DNA of 64,000 nt from an uncultured Pseudodesulfovibrio sp. (GCF_963662885.1 NZ_OY760059.1:1054001-1118000), one strand, 5' to 3'. Positions 9,079 to 18,207 are shown, numbered from the stretch's first letter. Notes: generated from the sequence alone by a model not told the origin. Numbers and translations are program-made.

Positions 9079-10191
9079 ATGGAAAGCGTCCGCCGCATAA
9101 TCGCGCTGATCATCAAGGAATTTCTGACCCTGCTCAAGGACCCCAAGAGCCGAACCGTTGTCATCGGGCCGCCGATCATCCAGTTGATCCTGTTCGGCTA
9201 CGCGGCCACCTTCGATCTGACGGACATTCCCTACGCCTTCGAGGATCTGAGCCGTTCGGCCGAGTCTCGGGAGTTTTTGTCCTCCGTATCCGGTTCCCCG
9301 TATTTCCATCTGGTGCAGGAGGTCCGGGGCGAGACCGTCATCAAGGACATGATCGACAGCCGGGAGGTGCGCTTTGTCCTGCGCATCGGCCAGACCTTTG
9401 CCAAGGACCTCAAGGCCGGGCGCAGCGCGCCGGTTCAGGTCCTTCTGGACGGGCGCAACTCCAATACCGCAGGGATCATCGGCAATTATCTGAGCAACGT
9501 GGTCGGCCAATACAACGCCGCGCGTCTGGGCCGTGCGGGACGGGCCAGCCCGTCCATCATGGTCTCCCGCATCTACTACAACGAGAACGCGCTGAGCCGG
9601 CAGTTTTTCGTGCCCGGCATCGTCGGGGTCATCGCCATGGTGGTCACCCTGCTGGTGACGGCCCTGTCCGTGGCGCGTGAAAGGGAGCATGGCACCTTTG
9701 ACCAGCTCCTGGTCACGCCGCTGTCGCCCATAGGCATACTCATCGGCAAGGCCACTCCCGGCCTGGTCATCGGCCTGTTGGAGTCCACGCTGATCATGCT
9801 CGCCGCGGTCTACTGGTTCGAGGTGCCCCTGCGCGGCAATCTGGGGCTGCTCTATCTGGGGCTGTCCTTCTTCATCTTCGCGTCCGTGGGCGTGGGGCTG
9901 ATGATCTCGTCGCTTTCCGTGACCATGCAGCAGGCCCTGCTCGGGTCCTTCATGTTCCTGATGCCGTCCGTGCTGCTGTCCGGCTTTGCCACGCCTATCG
10001 CCAACATGGCCAAGGTGGTGCAGTGGATCACCCTGATCAACCCGCTGCGCTACGTCCTGGTTTTGATCCGAGGCGTGTTCATCGAGAACTCACCGACCTA
10101 TGTCCTGCTCATGCAGGTCTGGCCTCTGGCCCTGATCGGGCTGGCCTGCATGGCCCTGGCCGTGGTCATGTTCCGCAACCGCATCTACTAG
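9079..10191 (+). CDS. ABC-2 type transport permease (YbhR-like)
   Basis: A 370-residue paralogue of the preceding permease with the same topology: KEFLTLLKDPKSR start, TM1, periplasmic domain, and a cluster of TM segments after residue 175 containing VAREREHGTFDQLLVTPL. The start ATG at 9079 lies four bases past the previous stop, so it is translationally coupled. It is the last gene of the marR-adaptor-ATPase-permease-permease operon, which ends at a strong hairpin. Confidence 0.92.
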   Translation: MESVRRIIALIIKEFLTLLKDPKSRTVVIGPPIIQLILFGYAATFDLTDIPYAFEDLSRSAESREFLSSVSGSPYFHLVQEVRGETVIKDMIDSREVRFVLRIGQTFAKDLKAGRSAPVQVLLDGRNSNTAGIIGNYLSNVVGQYNAARLGRAGRASPSIMVSRIYYNENALSRQFFVPGIVGVIAMVVTLLVTALSVAREREHGTFDQLLVTPLSPIGILIGKATPGLVIGLLESTLIMLAAVYWFEVPLRGNLGLLYLGLSFFIFASVGVGLMISSLSVTMQQALLGSFMFLMPSVLLSGFATPIANMAKVVQWITLINPLRYVLVLIRGVFIENSPTYVLLMQVWPLALIGLACMALAVVMFRNRIY

Positions 10192-10220
10192 ATCGCTCGA
10201 CCTATCGGTAACGCATCGAA

Positions 10221-10252
10221 AAGGCCCCGGCTCCATGTGGAGCCGGGGCCTT
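10221..10252. terminator. Bidirectional intrinsic terminator
   Basis: AAGGCCCCGGCTCC (10221-10234) pairs perfectly with GGAGCCGGGGCCTT (10239-10252) across an ATGT loop. It separates the exporter operon from the convergent sppA-like gene. Confidence 0.85.
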
Positions 10253-10282
10253 ATAGTGTGGATTGGTGAAACGGGTTCCCGT

Positions 10283-11269
10283 CTAACGGGTCACGCCGCC
10301 TTCCCACACGTAGCAGAAGCCTGCGCGGGGAGGCATGATGAAGCTCGCGTCCACGCCGAGCAGGGTCGGCTTGAACGGCTCGGCGGCGTCCATGGTGTTG
10401 TACGGGTTGTCGTCCGGATACTGGTCCCGGCGGTAGGTCACCACCGTGCAGTTCGGATCCAGCCCGGCCAGGGAGCGGGCCTTGGCAAAGGCGTCCTGAA
10501 TGTAGCCGATCTGGTCGATGAGACCGATGGACAGGGCCTGGTTCGCGGTGAAGACCCGCGCCGTCTTGACGGTTTCGAGATTGGCCGGAGTCAGGTGCCG
10601 GTGGGCCTGGACCAGCGAGTAGAAGCGCGCCGCCATGTCGTCTATGATGCCTTGAAACAAGGCTTTTTCCTCATCCGTGGTCGGACGGAAGGGGGAGCCC
10701 ATGTCCTTGTCGCGGCCGGACTTGGAGACCTCAACGCCCACGCCGACTTTGTCCATCAACCCGTTGAGCTTGGGTCGCATGAAGACCACGCCAACCGAAC
10801 CGGTGATGGTGGTGGGGTGGGCCACGATCCAGTCTGCGGGCAGGGCCGCGTAGTAGCCGCCCGAGGCCGCCACGTCGAACATGGCCACGACCACGGGTAC
10901 GCCCGTGCGCTTTTTGAAGTCGGTCAGTTCATGGTAGAGTACGTCCGAGGCGGTGGTGGTGCCGCCCGGGGAATCGATGGCCACGACCACGGCCCCGACC
11001 TCTTCGTCGGCTTCGGCCAGCTTGAGCTCATTGACCAGCTCCTGCACGGCGCTGGGCTGCGAGACCAGCATGCCCTGGGTCGGCTCGGTGCTGAGGAAGC
11101 CTCGCAGGTGGATGAGGGCGATCTTGCCCGGTCCCTGGCCGTCCACCACATATTCCTTGAGCGGTTCGGTGGCCGGTGAGGCGAATATTTTTATCTTGGG
11201 GGCGCAGCCCGGCAGCAGCAGGAACAGGGCGAGCAGCAGGGCGGATATGAACGGGATTCGTTGTAACAT
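10283..11269 (-). CDS. sppA: Signal peptide peptidase SppA-like lipoprotein (S49 family)
   Basis: A 328-residue S49 peptidase with a lipobox (LLLPGC, Cys22), so it is probably lipid-anchored on the periplasmic side. The protease core shows AIDSPGGTTTASD, then AASGGYYAA with nucleophile Ser136, and TITGSVGVVF. A KSGRDKD segment (183-188) should carry the general-base lysine. This is the short one-domain form (E. coli SppA is a double-length fusion). The start ATG 11269 has CGGAGGA upstream; an in-frame extension to 11362 adds residues before the signal peptide and is rejected. It likely clears cleaved signal peptides or other membrane-released peptides. Confidence 0.9.
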   Translation of the reverse strand: MLQRIPFISALLLALFLLLPGCAPKIKIFASPATEPLKEYVVDGQGPGKIALIHLRGFLSTEPTQGMLVSQPSAVQELVNELKLAEADEEVGAVVVAIDSPGGTTTASDVLYHELTDFKKRTGVPVVVAMFDVAASGGYYAALPADWIVAHPTTITGSVGVVFMRPKLNGLMDKVGVGVEVSKSGRDKDMGSPFRPTTDEEKALFQGIIDDMAARFYSLVQAHRHLTPANLETVKTARVFTANQALSIGLIDQIGYIQDAFAKARSLAGLDPNCTVVTYRRDQYPDDNPYNTMDAAEPFKPTLLGVDASFIMPPRAGFCYVWEGGVTR

Positions 11270-11412
11270 GAAATCCTCCGGGGATGTCGGTTTATGCCGC
11301 CATCCTACCGGGGCCGAAGAGCCTTGCCAAGAGGAGATCACCCCGGCACGCATCTCCCCCATCCATGAGAGAGACGGTGTCGGTATGGCTGAGTTGACCC
11401 CATGGTGCGGAG

Positions 11413-11937
11413 CTATTCGTCGATCTGGGCCGTGTAGGCCTCGTTGGCCATCCGTTGGATCAGGCTCGAGGAACCCTTGTCCATGCCGTCGAACAGGGCC
11501 TGCAGGCTCTGGTCGCCCTGCCGGAAGGCCTGCATCAGCTCGTCCAGGGTGACCACGCCGTCCTCGTTGAGGTCGTACTGGTCGTAGTCCTCGTCCGAGG
11601 ACTCGCTGTCGTCGGAGCCGGAGGCCTGGGAAGACCCGGAGGCCCCGCCCATGGACATGCCCTGCATGGGCTCCGGGTTTTCGGACTGGTGCGCCTGGGC
11701 GTCGGCGCTCAACTCTTCGGCCGAGATGAACCCGTCGCCGTCCGCGTCGATCTCGTTGAAGCGGTCCTCGTCCAGGGGCGTTTCGGACAGGCTGAGGAGG
11801 CCGTCGCCGTCCTGATCGTCCTTCTCCACGATGGACGCGGCCATCTCATCCGGGTCCTGCTGTTCCTTGCGCCGGGCCTGCATCATTTCGGCCAGTCCGA
11901 AGGACGAACTGGAACCACTCACTGCGGAAATGCTCAT
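11413..11937 (-). CDS. EF-hand calcium-binding protein
   Basis: A 174-residue, strongly acidic protein with three canonical EF-hand loops. The first is DQDGDGLLSLSE (41-52), the second DADGDGFISAEE (64-75) and the third DLNEDGVVTLDE (122-133). The stretch between loops two and three is rich in Ser, Gly and Asp/Glu. No signal peptide or membrane segment is seen, although the Ser-rich N-terminus is unusual. The start ATG 11937 has AAGGAG nearby, and the longer frame to 11991 lacks one. Its function is unknown beyond predicted Ca2+ binding. It stands alone between the sppA-like gene and the cobS operon. Confidence 0.85.
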   Translation of the reverse strand: MSISAVSGSSSSFGLAEMMQARRKEQQDPDEMAASIVEKDDQDGDGLLSLSETPLDEDRFNEIDADGDGFISAEELSADAQAHQSENPEPMQGMSMGGASGSSQASGSDDSESSDEDYDQYDLNEDGVVTLDELMQAFRQGDQSLQALFDGMDKGSSSLIQRMANEAYTAQIDE

Positions 11938-12072
11938 GCCGTACTCCTTGGTTGAAGGTTGAAGAGGCAAGAATTGCCGGTGGCAACCCAACTTTCGGGA
12001 GCAGCAAGTGTCGGGCCGATATAAGCCCAGTCTATATTAAGAATTGTTAAGAATGATTCGACGCCGGAGCGG

Positions 12073-12804
12073 CTACATGACCAGGGCGAAACCCAGCCCG
12101 GCGGCCAGTTCGCCCAGGATCACGGCGCAACCCAGAAAGTCGCCGTTGGCGCCGCCCACCTTCTCGGCCAGCCGGAACAGTCCGAGCAGGACCAGGGTGA
12201 CGATGACCGTGGACGCCAGAGTGACCGGCAGCCCGGCCATGATCCAGCCTGCGACGAAGGTGAACAGGGTGGCCGAAAGGGCCACGCCCAGGGTGGCTCC
12301 GTCGATGTAGAGCTTGCCCAGGCCCGGACGGACCAGATGGCGTACGTGGTAGCCGAGCCAGACGGCGGCGGCCCGTCCGAGAACGAACGCCCAGGCCGCA
12401 GCCCAGTACTCGCCGCGAGCGAGCATGGCGTGGAACAGGATAACCTGCCCGGTCAGGGCCATGACCAGACCCATGGCACCGAAGGCGCCGGTGCGGCTGT
12501 CCTTGACCACTTCCCAGAAACGCGCGGGGTCGGTGTGGGTGGTGACCGCGTCGCAGACGTCGGCCAGACCGTCCATGTGCAGACCGCGCGTCAGGTAGAT
12601 GGAGGCGGCGACCATGAGCCATGCCTGGACCCACGGCGAGGCGGCGAACAGGCCGAGCCAGAGCGGCAGGGCGATGAGCAAACCGAGGACCAGCCCGGCC
12701 GGGGGCATCCAGCGAATGCACCGGTTCATGGCCGCTTCCGGGATGACCCGCGCGGGAGCCAGCCGAGTCAGAAAACCGAGGGTGTCGACAAAGTCGCGCA
12801 GCAC
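12073..12804 (-). CDS. cobS: Adenosylcobinamide-GDP ribazoletransferase CobS
   Basis: A 243-residue polytopic membrane enzyme that joins adenosylcobinamide-GDP to alpha-ribazole (phosphate), the last assembly step of adenosylcobalamin. The family motif GLHMDGLADVCDA (about 74-86) and the DSRTGAFGAMG segment are present, with several hydrophobic helices. It starts with GTG at 12804, one base past the stop of the upstream gene, so it is translationally coupled. Its partner CobT is at 59237 and the CobD-CbiP fusion at 40304, showing that cobalamin genes are dispersed here. Confidence 0.94.
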   Translation of the reverse strand: MLRDFVDTLGFLTRLAPARVIPEAAMNRCIRWMPPAGLVLGLLIALPLWLGLFAASPWVQAWLMVAASIYLTRGLHMDGLADVCDAVTTHTDPARFWEVVKDSRTGAFGAMGLVMALTGQVILFHAMLARGEYWAAAWAFVLGRAAAVWLGYHVRHLVRPGLGKLYIDGATLGVALSATLFTFVAGWIMAGLPVTLASTVIVTLVLLGLFRLAEKVGGANGDFLGCAVILGELAAGLGFALVM

Positions 12805-12805
12805 G

Positions 12806-13630
12806 TCATGCCTCCCAGGCCAGTTCCACGGTGTCGCCCATGGACAGGCCGAATCGTTTCGCGGCGGACCGCTGGTTCACGGCCAATTCCAGGAATCCCT
12901 GGCTGCCTTCGAGCAGGCCGGGTTCGCCTTCGGGCATGTCCGCGTATTTGACGGCGTAGGCCAGGGGGCCGCCCGCCGGTGATTCCATGCGCAGGCCGCC
13001 CGGTGTGCCCAGGCTGCCCGCCTCCAGGTTGAACACGCAGTTCCCGAAATGGTCGATGTGGACCACATGGGCCAGTGCCCGGCCTCGTTGGATTTCGGGG
13101 CGGGACCATGTCTGCGAGATCAGGTCCGCGGGATCGATTTCGTGCCCCACGCCCTCGGGCCTGCCGCCCAGGGCGAACCATGCGGCCAGCGGGGCGAATA
13201 CGTCCCGGCCGTGAAAGGTGTGCGAGACCTTCTTGGGCGCGTCCATGGCCTTGGACAGGTCAAAGGCGCGCACCTCGGACCAGGCCCGGTTCAGGGCCAG
13301 GGTGAGCAGCCCGTTGTCCGGGGCGATCAGCAGCCGGTTGCCGATCTCCAGGCAGGCGATGCGGCGATCCGTGCCCACGCCCGGGTCGACAACGGCCAGG
13401 ATGACCGCGTCGTCCGGAAAATGCTCGTAGCTGGCGGCCAGGAAGAACCCGGCCTGGGCCACGTTGAACGGCACCACGTGGTGGGAGATGTCCACCACAG
13501 GGCAACTGGGCGCCTTGCGGGCCAGAACGGCCTTGACCTGGCCCACGTAGGGATCGGTCAGGCCGAAGTCGGTGATCAGTCCGATGGTCCGGGGCGGAGG
13601 GGTATCCTTTTTCTCAGACCGGAAAAGCAT
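12806..13630 (-). CDS. S-adenosylmethionine hydrolase (DUF62 / chlorinase-fluorinase fold)
   Basis: A 274-residue protein of the SAM-dependent halogenase fold. Motifs in order are ITDFGLTDPYVGQ near the start, VDPGVGTDRR, APDNG, HTFHGRDVF and HIDHFGN. The DPGVG...R and FHGRD pattern fits the Asp-Arg-His water-activating triad of adenosine-forming SAM hydrolases rather than true halogenases. The predicted reaction splits SAM into adenosine and methionine. Its ATG directly follows the stop of the YitT gene, and cobS follows one base after its own stop, so the three form an operon. The physiological role is not established in general. Confidence 0.88.
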   Translation of the reverse strand: MLFRSEKKDTPPPRTIGLITDFGLTDPYVGQVKAVLARKAPSCPVVDISHHVVPFNVAQAGFFLAASYEHFPDDAVILAVVDPGVGTDRRIACLEIGNRLLIAPDNGLLTLALNRAWSEVRAFDLSKAMDAPKKVSHTFHGRDVFAPLAAWFALGGRPEGVGHEIDPADLISQTWSRPEIQRGRALAHVVHIDHFGNCVFNLEAGSLGTPGGLRMESPAGGPLAYAVKYADMPEGEPGLLEGSQGFLELAVNQRSAAKRFGLSMGDTVELAWEA

Positions 13631-14506
13631 CTAGTAGACCTTCCTCGATGAGAAGCCCTGCCCCTGCACATGGAATCGTGAGCCCATGATGAAGAAGGCG
13701 TCCGGGTCGATGGTATAGACCAGCTCCTCCAGCTCCTTGAGCTGCATGGACGAGATCATGGTCATGATGACCTTGCGCGGCTGACCGGAGTATCCGCCCG
13801 TTCCGTCCAGGATGGTCACGCCCCGGTCCAGGTCGGTCAGGATGGCCGCGTTGATGGCCGCATGGTGGTCCGAAACGATGATGACCATCTTGCGCTCGGA
13901 GAACATGCCGAGCACGTACTCGATGCCGAAGGCGATGACGAAGGTCATGGCGATGGAATAGAAGACGATGTTCATGTCCAGGTAGATGAAACCGGCCACA
14001 AAGCCGATCATGTTGAACCAGAACTCGAAGGAGCCCATGGACATGTTGAATTTTTCCTTGCAGATCACGGCCAGGATGTCGGACCCACCGGTGGAGCCGA
14101 GCGAACGCAGGGCGATACCCACGCCCGCGCCCATGATGCCGCCGCCGGTGATGACCGCCAGCCAGATGTCCTTCATGTGCAGGGTGTAGGGGATGGCGTC
14201 GATGAAAACGGACGAGATGACCATGCCGTAGAGGGAATAGAAGAAGAACCGCTTGCTGACGAAGACCCAGCCGAGGATGAACACGGGCAGGTTCAGGGCG
14301 AAGTACCACTGGCCCGTGGTCAGCCCGCCGAAGGCGTAGTAGCACAGCAGGGCGATGCCGGACATGCCTCCGGTAAGCAGGCCGTGAGGCACCGCGATGG
14401 CCTTCACCGAGAAGGCGATGAGGAAGGAGCCCAGGGTGAGCAGGGCGAGGTTCCACGGCACTCCGAAGGTCCAGCCGCGCAACGTGTCTTTGAAAGTATT
14501 GGTCAT
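13631..14506 (-). CDS. YitT-family membrane protein (DUF161/DUF2179)
   Basis: A 291-residue protein with five to six hydrophobic segments in the first 200 residues (for example LALLTLGSFLIAFSVKAIAV). Family signatures are GGMSGIALL, SLGSTGGSDI and a C-terminal DUF2179 domain (about 210-291, IIVSDHHAAINAAILTDLDRG). Its function is unknown; transport or metabolite sensing is often suggested. The start ATG 14506 has GGAG about eight bases upstream. It is the first gene of the yitT-SAM hydrolase-cobS operon and diverges from the PocR-domain gene. Confidence 0.9.
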   Translation of the reverse strand: MTNTFKDTLRGWTFGVPWNLALLTLGSFLIAFSVKAIAVPHGLLTGGMSGIALLCYYAFGGLTTGQWYFALNLPVFILGWVFVSKRFFFYSLYGMVISSVFIDAIPYTLHMKDIWLAVITGGGIMGAGVGIALRSLGSTGGSDILAVICKEKFNMSMGSFEFWFNMIGFVAGFIYLDMNIVFYSIAMTFVIAFGIEYVLGMFSERKMVIIVSDHHAAINAAILTDLDRGVTILDGTGGYSGQPRKVIMTMISSMQLKELEELVYTIDPDAFFIMGSRFHVQGQGFSSRKVY

Positions 14507-14654
14507 TGTCGATCTCCGCCACATGTTCTAGCGGGTTTTGGGCGGGCTGGAAACCAAAATCCGAGTGACCCGCTTCCCTTGCGCGGGGACGGTATTCCCG
14601 GTAAATGGAGTAGGGAATTTAACCAAACATGATCTTAATCGGGAAGTATTTCGC

Positions 14655-15143
14655 ATGACGCTCAAAGATTTGATTTCGGAAGAGGATCTGGCCACATTGC
14701 AGCAGGAACTGCATGACCGCTTCGGCCTCAACGCAGACATCATGGACAGTGACGGCCACCGGCTGCTCGGGAACACCTGGGGCAACGACCTGTGCCGTGC
14801 CATCCGCAACGACGAGAAGGGGTTCGGAGCCATCTGCGCCACGGCAGGCCAGATGTTCACCCAGTTGCTCAAACAGGGCGAGCCGTTTGTGGAGTACTGT
14901 GACGCGGGCATGGTCCGCGTCAGTGTGCCCGTAAAGGTCAAGGGCGAGGTCGTGGGCGCGGTGGGCGGCTGCGGCCTGGTGCCTGCCGACGAGGAAGTGG
15001 ACGAGTTCACCATCGGCATGATGAGCGGCCTGGACGAGGCGGCCATCGCCGAACGGGTCAAGACCGTGCACGCCGCCGATGAGGCGCGTCTGGCTGAAAT
15101 CCAGGCATTCATCACCGAGCGGCTCGAAAGCCTGCTTCCGTAA
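14655..15143 (+). CDS. Stand-alone PocR sensory domain protein
   Basis: A 162-residue soluble protein made up essentially of a PocR domain. It has an N-terminal helix pair, the NDLCRAIRNDEKGFGAICATAG segment and GEPFVEYCDAGMVRVSVPV, followed by GGCGLVPADEEVDEF. Cysteines at the expected places (CRA, ICAT, EYCDAG, GGCG) match family members suspected of binding a ligand or metal. In other proteins this domain is fused to regulators or kinases and senses small diols or hydrocarbons; here no output domain is attached. The start ATG 14655 is supported by GGGAAG, and upstream in-frame codons to 14538 look non-coding. Confidence 0.82.
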   Translation: MTLKDLISEEDLATLQQELHDRFGLNADIMDSDGHRLLGNTWGNDLCRAIRNDEKGFGAICATAGQMFTQLLKQGEPFVEYCDAGMVRVSVPVKVKGEVVGAVGGCGLVPADEEVDEFTIGMMSGLDEAAIAERVKTVHAADEARLAEIQAFITERLESLLP

Positions 15144-15166
15144 CAAAACGCACCAAGGTTTTCATC

Positions 15167-15193
15167 AAGCCGCCTTTATGGCGGCTTTTTTTT
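15167..15193 (+). terminator. Intrinsic terminator after the PocR gene
   Basis: AAGCCGCC (15167-15174) pairs with GGCGGCTT (15180-15187), followed by a run of T. Confidence 0.88.
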
Positions 15194-15298
15194 GCTCCAA
15201 GATGTCTTCAAGACGTTCCGTGAGCAAAGAAATAATTGCTCAAGTCGACGGCGCATGGGTAATTGAGGGACAATCCGACAGCAAGGTGAGAGAGGGAT

Positions 15299-18046
15299 AT
15301 GAAGCTGAAGGTGAATGAAAGGGTTTTCTCCGGGCGTGCATTGTCCATGGCCCTTGGGGCAGTGCTGGCGGCGTTGCTCGTCTTCTGCCTCGCGGCTCCG
15401 GCCTGGGCCGTCAGAGGGTCAGCCTCCGCCCTGGCCGCCCAGATTTGGGCCGGTCCCCAGGTCTTGATGATAAGTTCATACCATCCCGGCTTCCCGACTT
15501 TCTTCCATCAGATCGAGGGCGTTGAGTCCCTGCTTGCCCCCGCGGGCGTGGACCTGGACGTGGAGTACATGGACTCCAAACGGTTCAACCTGCCCGAGGA
15601 CATCAGCGCCTTTCGCGACATGCTCGCCGAAAAGCTGTCCCGGTTGCCCCGATACGACCTGGTCATCACCGCCGACGACAACGCCCTGCGCTTCGCGTTG
15701 GACAACCGTGCCCTTTTCCCCCACACACCGGTGGTCTTCTTCGGGGTCAACGACCTGTCGCTGGCCCACGCGGCAGGGGACGACGACAATGTCACCGGGG
15801 TCATCGAAGCGGTTTCCATGGAAGAGACCCTGCGGACGGCCTTCACCCTCCAGCCCGAACTGCGGACAATGTATGCCCTGGTGGACGGGACCATCAGCGG
15901 CGGTGCGGACCTGCTGACCTATCTGTCTAAGCGAGCCGTTTTTCCGGGTCGGAATCTGGCCGTCTTGTCCCTGACGGACCTGACCTGGGCCGAACTGGCC
16001 GAACGTCTGGGCAAGCTGGGACCCACCGAAGCCCTGCTGCTCCTGTCCGCTTACCGGGACTCGACGGGAGCGACCGTTTCCTTTGAGGAAGGGCTCAGGC
16101 GGATTTTGAACAGCTCCCGGGTTCCGGTTTACGACCTGTGGGAGCACGGCCTGGACCGGGGCGTTATCGGCGGCAAGATCATTTCCCACTTCGAACAGGG
16201 CCGTCGGGCCGCGCGCATGGCTCTGGACATACTTGGCGGTACGCCGGTCGTCGATCTGCCCGTGGTCGAGGGCAACGAGGCAAACCGGTACATTTTCGAC
16301 TACAACGTGCTTTCGCGTTTCAACATTGCCCCAAGTTCCCTGCCCGAGGGCAGCCGGGTCCTGAACCGGCCGACCTCCCTGTGGCGCACCCATCGGCTGG
16401 AACTCTCCCTTGGTTTGGGCGTTCTGGTCGTTCTGGCCGTACTGATTTTTCTGCTCCTTGCCTATGTGACGCGTTTGCGCCGGGCCCGCATCGGTTTGCG
16501 GCAGAGCGATGAGCGGCTGCAGATGTCGTTGGAAGCCACCAGTGATGGTTTGTGGGACTGGTCCCTGGATGCGGAAAAGGTCTATTTCAGTCCGGGCTAC
16601 TATGCCATGCTTGGATATGAGGCTGACGCCTTCCCTCCATCCTACGAGTCCTGGTCCGGGCTGTTGCATCCGGACGAAAGAGAAAGGGTCGTGTCCGAGG
16701 TCAGCGAGCACATGCGGTCGGGCGAGGAGTTTCGCATCGAATTCAGGATGCGCAACAAGGACGGCGGCTGGACCTGGATCTTGGCCCGGGGCAAGACCAT
16801 CGCCTGGACGCGCGCCGGACGGCCCGAGCGCATGGTCGGCACGCACACGGACATCACCGACCGCAAACGGTTCGAGGAACGGCTGGTCCGAGCCAAGGAG
16901 GCGGCCGAATCGGCCAACCGGGTAAAGGACGAGTTCATCGCCAACATAAGCCACGAGGTGCGGACCCCGCTCAACGGCGTCATGGGCATGCTCCAGCTGT
17001 TGCAAACTTCGACGTTGAACGCCGATCAGCGGGACTTCGTCGATACCGCGCTGCACTCCTCGCGCAACCTTTTGCGCGTGCTCAACGACCTGCTCGACTT
17101 CAGCAAGATCCAGGCGGGCAAGCTGGATATCCGCGAGGCTCCCTTTGATCTGGTCGGGCTGGTGGAGGAGAGCCTGGACTTCTTCAAGCTCCAGGCGGGC
17201 GGCAAGGACCTGGTAATGAAGGCGGACATCGACCCCTCGGCGCGCAAGCACTACCTGGGCGACGACGGACGCATCCGGCAGATCCTCTTCAACCTGGTCG
17301 GCAACGCGGTCAAGTTCACGGCCGAGGGGGCCATCACCGTGGAGGCCTGCGAGCTGTGGCACCCCAAGCCCGGACGCAAGAGGCTCCTGTTCACGGTACG
17401 CGATACCGGCATCGGTATCGCGGAAAAAGACCTGTCACGGATCTTCGCCCCGTTTTCACAGGTGGACGGCTCTCTCACCCGGACCTATCAGGGGACGGGC
17501 CTGGGGCTGCCCATCGTCAGCAAGCTGGTCAGGCTCATGGGCGGCAATTGCGAAGTGGAAAGCGAGCCGGGCAAGGGTACGATCATCCGGTTCACCTTGT
17601 CCGTAGCCGAAATTGCCGAGATCGACGAGAAAAACGAGGCCGAGTCGGGCCTTGGGGACGTCCGTCCCCTGCACCTGCTTCTGGTGGAGGACGAACGGGT
17701 CAACCGGATCATGGCCCGCCGTCTGCTGGAGCGCATGGGACACACCGTTTCCGAGGCCGAAAATGGCCGCGACTGCCTGGCCCGACTGCGCGACAATACC
17801 TTCGACGCCGTGCTCATGGACGTCCAGATGCCGTTCCTCAACGGTCTGGACGCCACACGCGCCATCCGCACGGCCCCGGAACTCTCCCACGTCTCGACCA
17901 TCCCGATCATCGGTCTTTCGGCCCACGCCGCGGGCCACGATCGCGCCCGTGCCCTGGAAGCGGGCATGGACGAGTATCTGATCAAGCCTTTCGAAAAGTC
18001 GGATTTGCAGCGGGCGCTGAACAAGATGGAAGACAGCCCGCGCTAA
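15299..18046 (+). CDS. Hybrid histidine kinase with ABC-type periplasmic sensor
   Basis: A 915-residue membrane hybrid kinase. A signal peptide ends near AAPAWA (residue 37). Residues about 55-340 form an ABC-substrate-binding-like (PF04392 type) periplasmic domain. A TM helix lies at about 367-392, then a PAS domain with PAC (about 405-530). HisKA follows with phospho-acceptor His552 in FIANISHEVRTPLNG, then an HATPase domain (DTGIGIAEKDL, GTGLGLPIVSKL), and a receiver with phospho-acceptor Asp841 in LMDVQMPFLNG. No Hpt or output gene is adjacent. The receiver probably hands phosphate to a separate Hpt/response regulator. The start is the ATG at 15299, after AGAGAGG. Confidence 0.92.
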   Translation: MKLKVNERVFSGRALSMALGAVLAALLVFCLAAPAWAVRGSASALAAQIWAGPQVLMISSYHPGFPTFFHQIEGVESLLAPAGVDLDVEYMDSKRFNLPEDISAFRDMLAEKLSRLPRYDLVITADDNALRFALDNRALFPHTPVVFFGVNDLSLAHAAGDDDNVTGVIEAVSMEETLRTAFTLQPELRTMYALVDGTISGGADLLTYLSKRAVFPGRNLAVLSLTDLTWAELAERLGKLGPTEALLLLSAYRDSTGATVSFEEGLRRILNSSRVPVYDLWEHGLDRGVIGGKIISHFEQGRRAARMALDILGGTPVVDLPVVEGNEANRYIFDYNVLSRFNIAPSSLPEGSRVLNRPTSLWRTHRLELSLGLGVLVVLAVLIFLLLAYVTRLRRARIGLRQSDERLQMSLEATSDGLWDWSLDAEKVYFSPGYYAMLGYEADAFPPSYESWSGLLHPDERERVVSEVSEHMRSGEEFRIEFRMRNKDGGWTWILARGKTIAWTRAGRPERMVGTHTDITDRKRFEERLVRAKEAAESANRVKDEFIANISHEVRTPLNGVMGMLQLLQTSTLNADQRDFVDTALHSSRNLLRVLNDLLDFSKIQAGKLDIREAPFDLVGLVEESLDFFKLQAGGKDLVMKADIDPSARKHYLGDDGRIRQILFNLVGNAVKFTAEGAITVEACELWHPKPGRKRLLFTVRDTGIGIAEKDLSRIFAPFSQVDGSLTRTYQGTGLGLPIVSKLVRLMGGNCEVESEPGKGTIIRFTLSVAEIAEIDEKNEAESGLGDVRPLHLLLVEDERVNRIMARRLLERMGHTVSEAENGRDCLARLRDNTFDAVLMDVQMPFLNGLDATRAIRTAPELSHVSTIPIIGLSAHAAGHDRARALEAGMDEYLIKPFEKSDLQRALNKMEDSPR

Positions 18047-18179
18047 CCGATTTTCACGTCTTTCCGCCGCACGTCGGCACCCCTTGGCGGTTCCGTTTAC
18101 AACGCGTTTTGGCGCCGTGAGAGCATTGTTTATCGTGCCGTCGATTTCGCGCCTCAGAGGGCATCTTCAGGAGGGGCAT

Positions 18180-18207
18180 TTGACTAATTCACAATATTAG
18201 GTATTAT
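18180..18207 (+). promoter_or_regulatory. Sigma70-like promoter of the small-protein cassette
   Basis: TTGACT (18180-18185) and TATTAT (18202-18207) are 16 bases apart, within a locally AT-rich patch about 65 bases before the first cassette start codon. Confidence 0.5.
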
